Shown here in pieces: positions 8,078-8,374 of a stretch of 8,374 bases of DNA. Position 1 is the stretch's first letter. Every line of letters begins with the position of its first letter. The translations under genes were made by a program, and so were the position numbers. The stretch is from positions 1 to 8,374 of the forward strand of contig JAHFAC010000067.1 of the NCBI GenBank assembly GCA_023250755.1, written 5' to 3'. The notes beneath the pieces are model-generated. The model was not told the origin of the DNA. It saw nothing but the letters and a program-made list of their open reading frames with translations, and searched no databases. Origin of the DNA: Bacteriovoracaceae bacterium (GTDB taxonomy: Bacteria; Bdellovibrionota; UBA1018).

Positions 8078-8374
8078 TCAATTCACTTTGTTTGAAACGA
8101 TAAATGAATCAATCATTTTCTTAACTTGATATTGTGAACCTGCCTCTTTGGCAGCTTCCACGGTAGGATAATCGCCGGTGTAAAGCCGGTACCATCGCCC
8201 CTTTTGCTCCAAATCGACTGATTTCAGCAAAGTCTTAATCCCTACAGTTTGTAATTTTTCTATTTTTGACTGAGCTTCTTCTAGGGATGAAAAAGCACCC
8301 ACCTGAAGCGTATAACGCCCATGAGGAACAAGACTTGTTTGCTTGGGCAACTCAATCTGGCGAGGAGTTTGAAG
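8078..8374 (-). CDS. SPOR-domain protein (partial, 5' end outside window)
   Basis: The frame ends at TGA 8080-8078 and stays open to the window edge, so the beginning is missing. A TTG at 8350 is an internal leucine rather than a start: the frame continues upstream as LQTPRQIE. The visible 98 residues hold a SPOR domain (PF05036), starting near GRYTLQVGAFSSLEEAQ and including KGRWYRLYTGDYPTVEAAKEAG. SPOR domains bind denuded glycan strands of peptidoglycan, often at division sites, and usually follow an N-terminal membrane helix and a low-complexity linker. Those parts are not seen here. It is four bases upstream of the cupin gene, so the two are almost certainly translated from one mRNA. The pairing with GDP-mannose genes may reflect a shared envelope role or only operon packing. 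Confidence 0.85.
   Translation of the reverse strand, partial: LQTPRQIELPKQTSLVPHGRYTLQVGAFSSLEEAQSKIEKLQTVGIKTLLKSVDLEQKGRWYRLYTGDYPTVEAAKEAGSQYQVKKMIDSFIVSNKVN

Noticed and set aside
8348..8350. TTG as the start of the SPOR-domain gene
   Set aside because: The frame stays open to the window edge, and SPOR proteins normally have a membrane anchor ahead of this region, so the start is outside the window.

Overview
This is an ordinary-looking bacterial chromosomal segment of mid GC content. It carries housekeeping genes on the left, signalling genes in the middle and GDP-mannose genes on the right. A SPOR-domain (peptidoglycan-binding) protein, a CHASE2 adenylate cyclase with a periplasmic sensor domain and a GDP-mannose pathway point to a Gram-negative organism. 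The CHASE2 cyclase with a stand-alone CheY-type regulator would suit a delta-proteobacterial or Bdellovibrionota-type lineage, but that placement is inference. There are no insertion sequences, integrases, CRISPR arrays or phage genes, and I see no convincing novel defence or mobile system.

Layout. Positions 1-108 hold the unrecognised 3' end of a + strand gene. It is followed closely by purA (137-1456, adenylosuccinate synthetase). A tRNA-Lys(UUU) gene with encoded CCA (1510-1585) lies only 16 bases before the GTG start of a TerC-family membrane protein (1602-2279). A soluble hybrid-free histidine kinase (2251-3456, - strand) overlaps the end of the TerC gene tail to tail. A 129-base divergent intergenic region follows. 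It carries a perfect 9+2+9 palindrome overlapping a possible promoter and leads into a small one-helix membrane protein of unknown function (3586-3801, +). That gene runs tail to tail, one base apart, into a CheY-like response regulator (3803-4207, -). The regulator is divergent from a large CHASE2-class III adenylate cyclase (4264-6618, +). The cyclase gene in turn abuts the stop of mannose-1-phosphate guanylyltransferase (6619-7674, -). On the - strand, in transcription order, the right-hand block is a SPOR-domain protein (open at the window edge), a stand-alone cupin of the mannose-6-phosphate isomerase type, and manC.

How the genes relate. The kinase, receiver protein and cyclase form a loose signalling cluster, and a phosphorelay between kinase and receiver is possible but unproven. 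The cupin and ManC would act at either end of the fructose-6-P to GDP-mannose route, feeding polysaccharide or glycolipid synthesis. The most concrete anomaly is that manC contains an in-frame TAA at codon 98, in an otherwise well-conserved reading frame. It is therefore a fresh pseudogene, a split gene, or a sequencing error. A second theme is that all three convergent gene pairs in the window are packed with 29-base overlap, 1-base gap and 0-base gap, leaving almost no room for conventional terminators.
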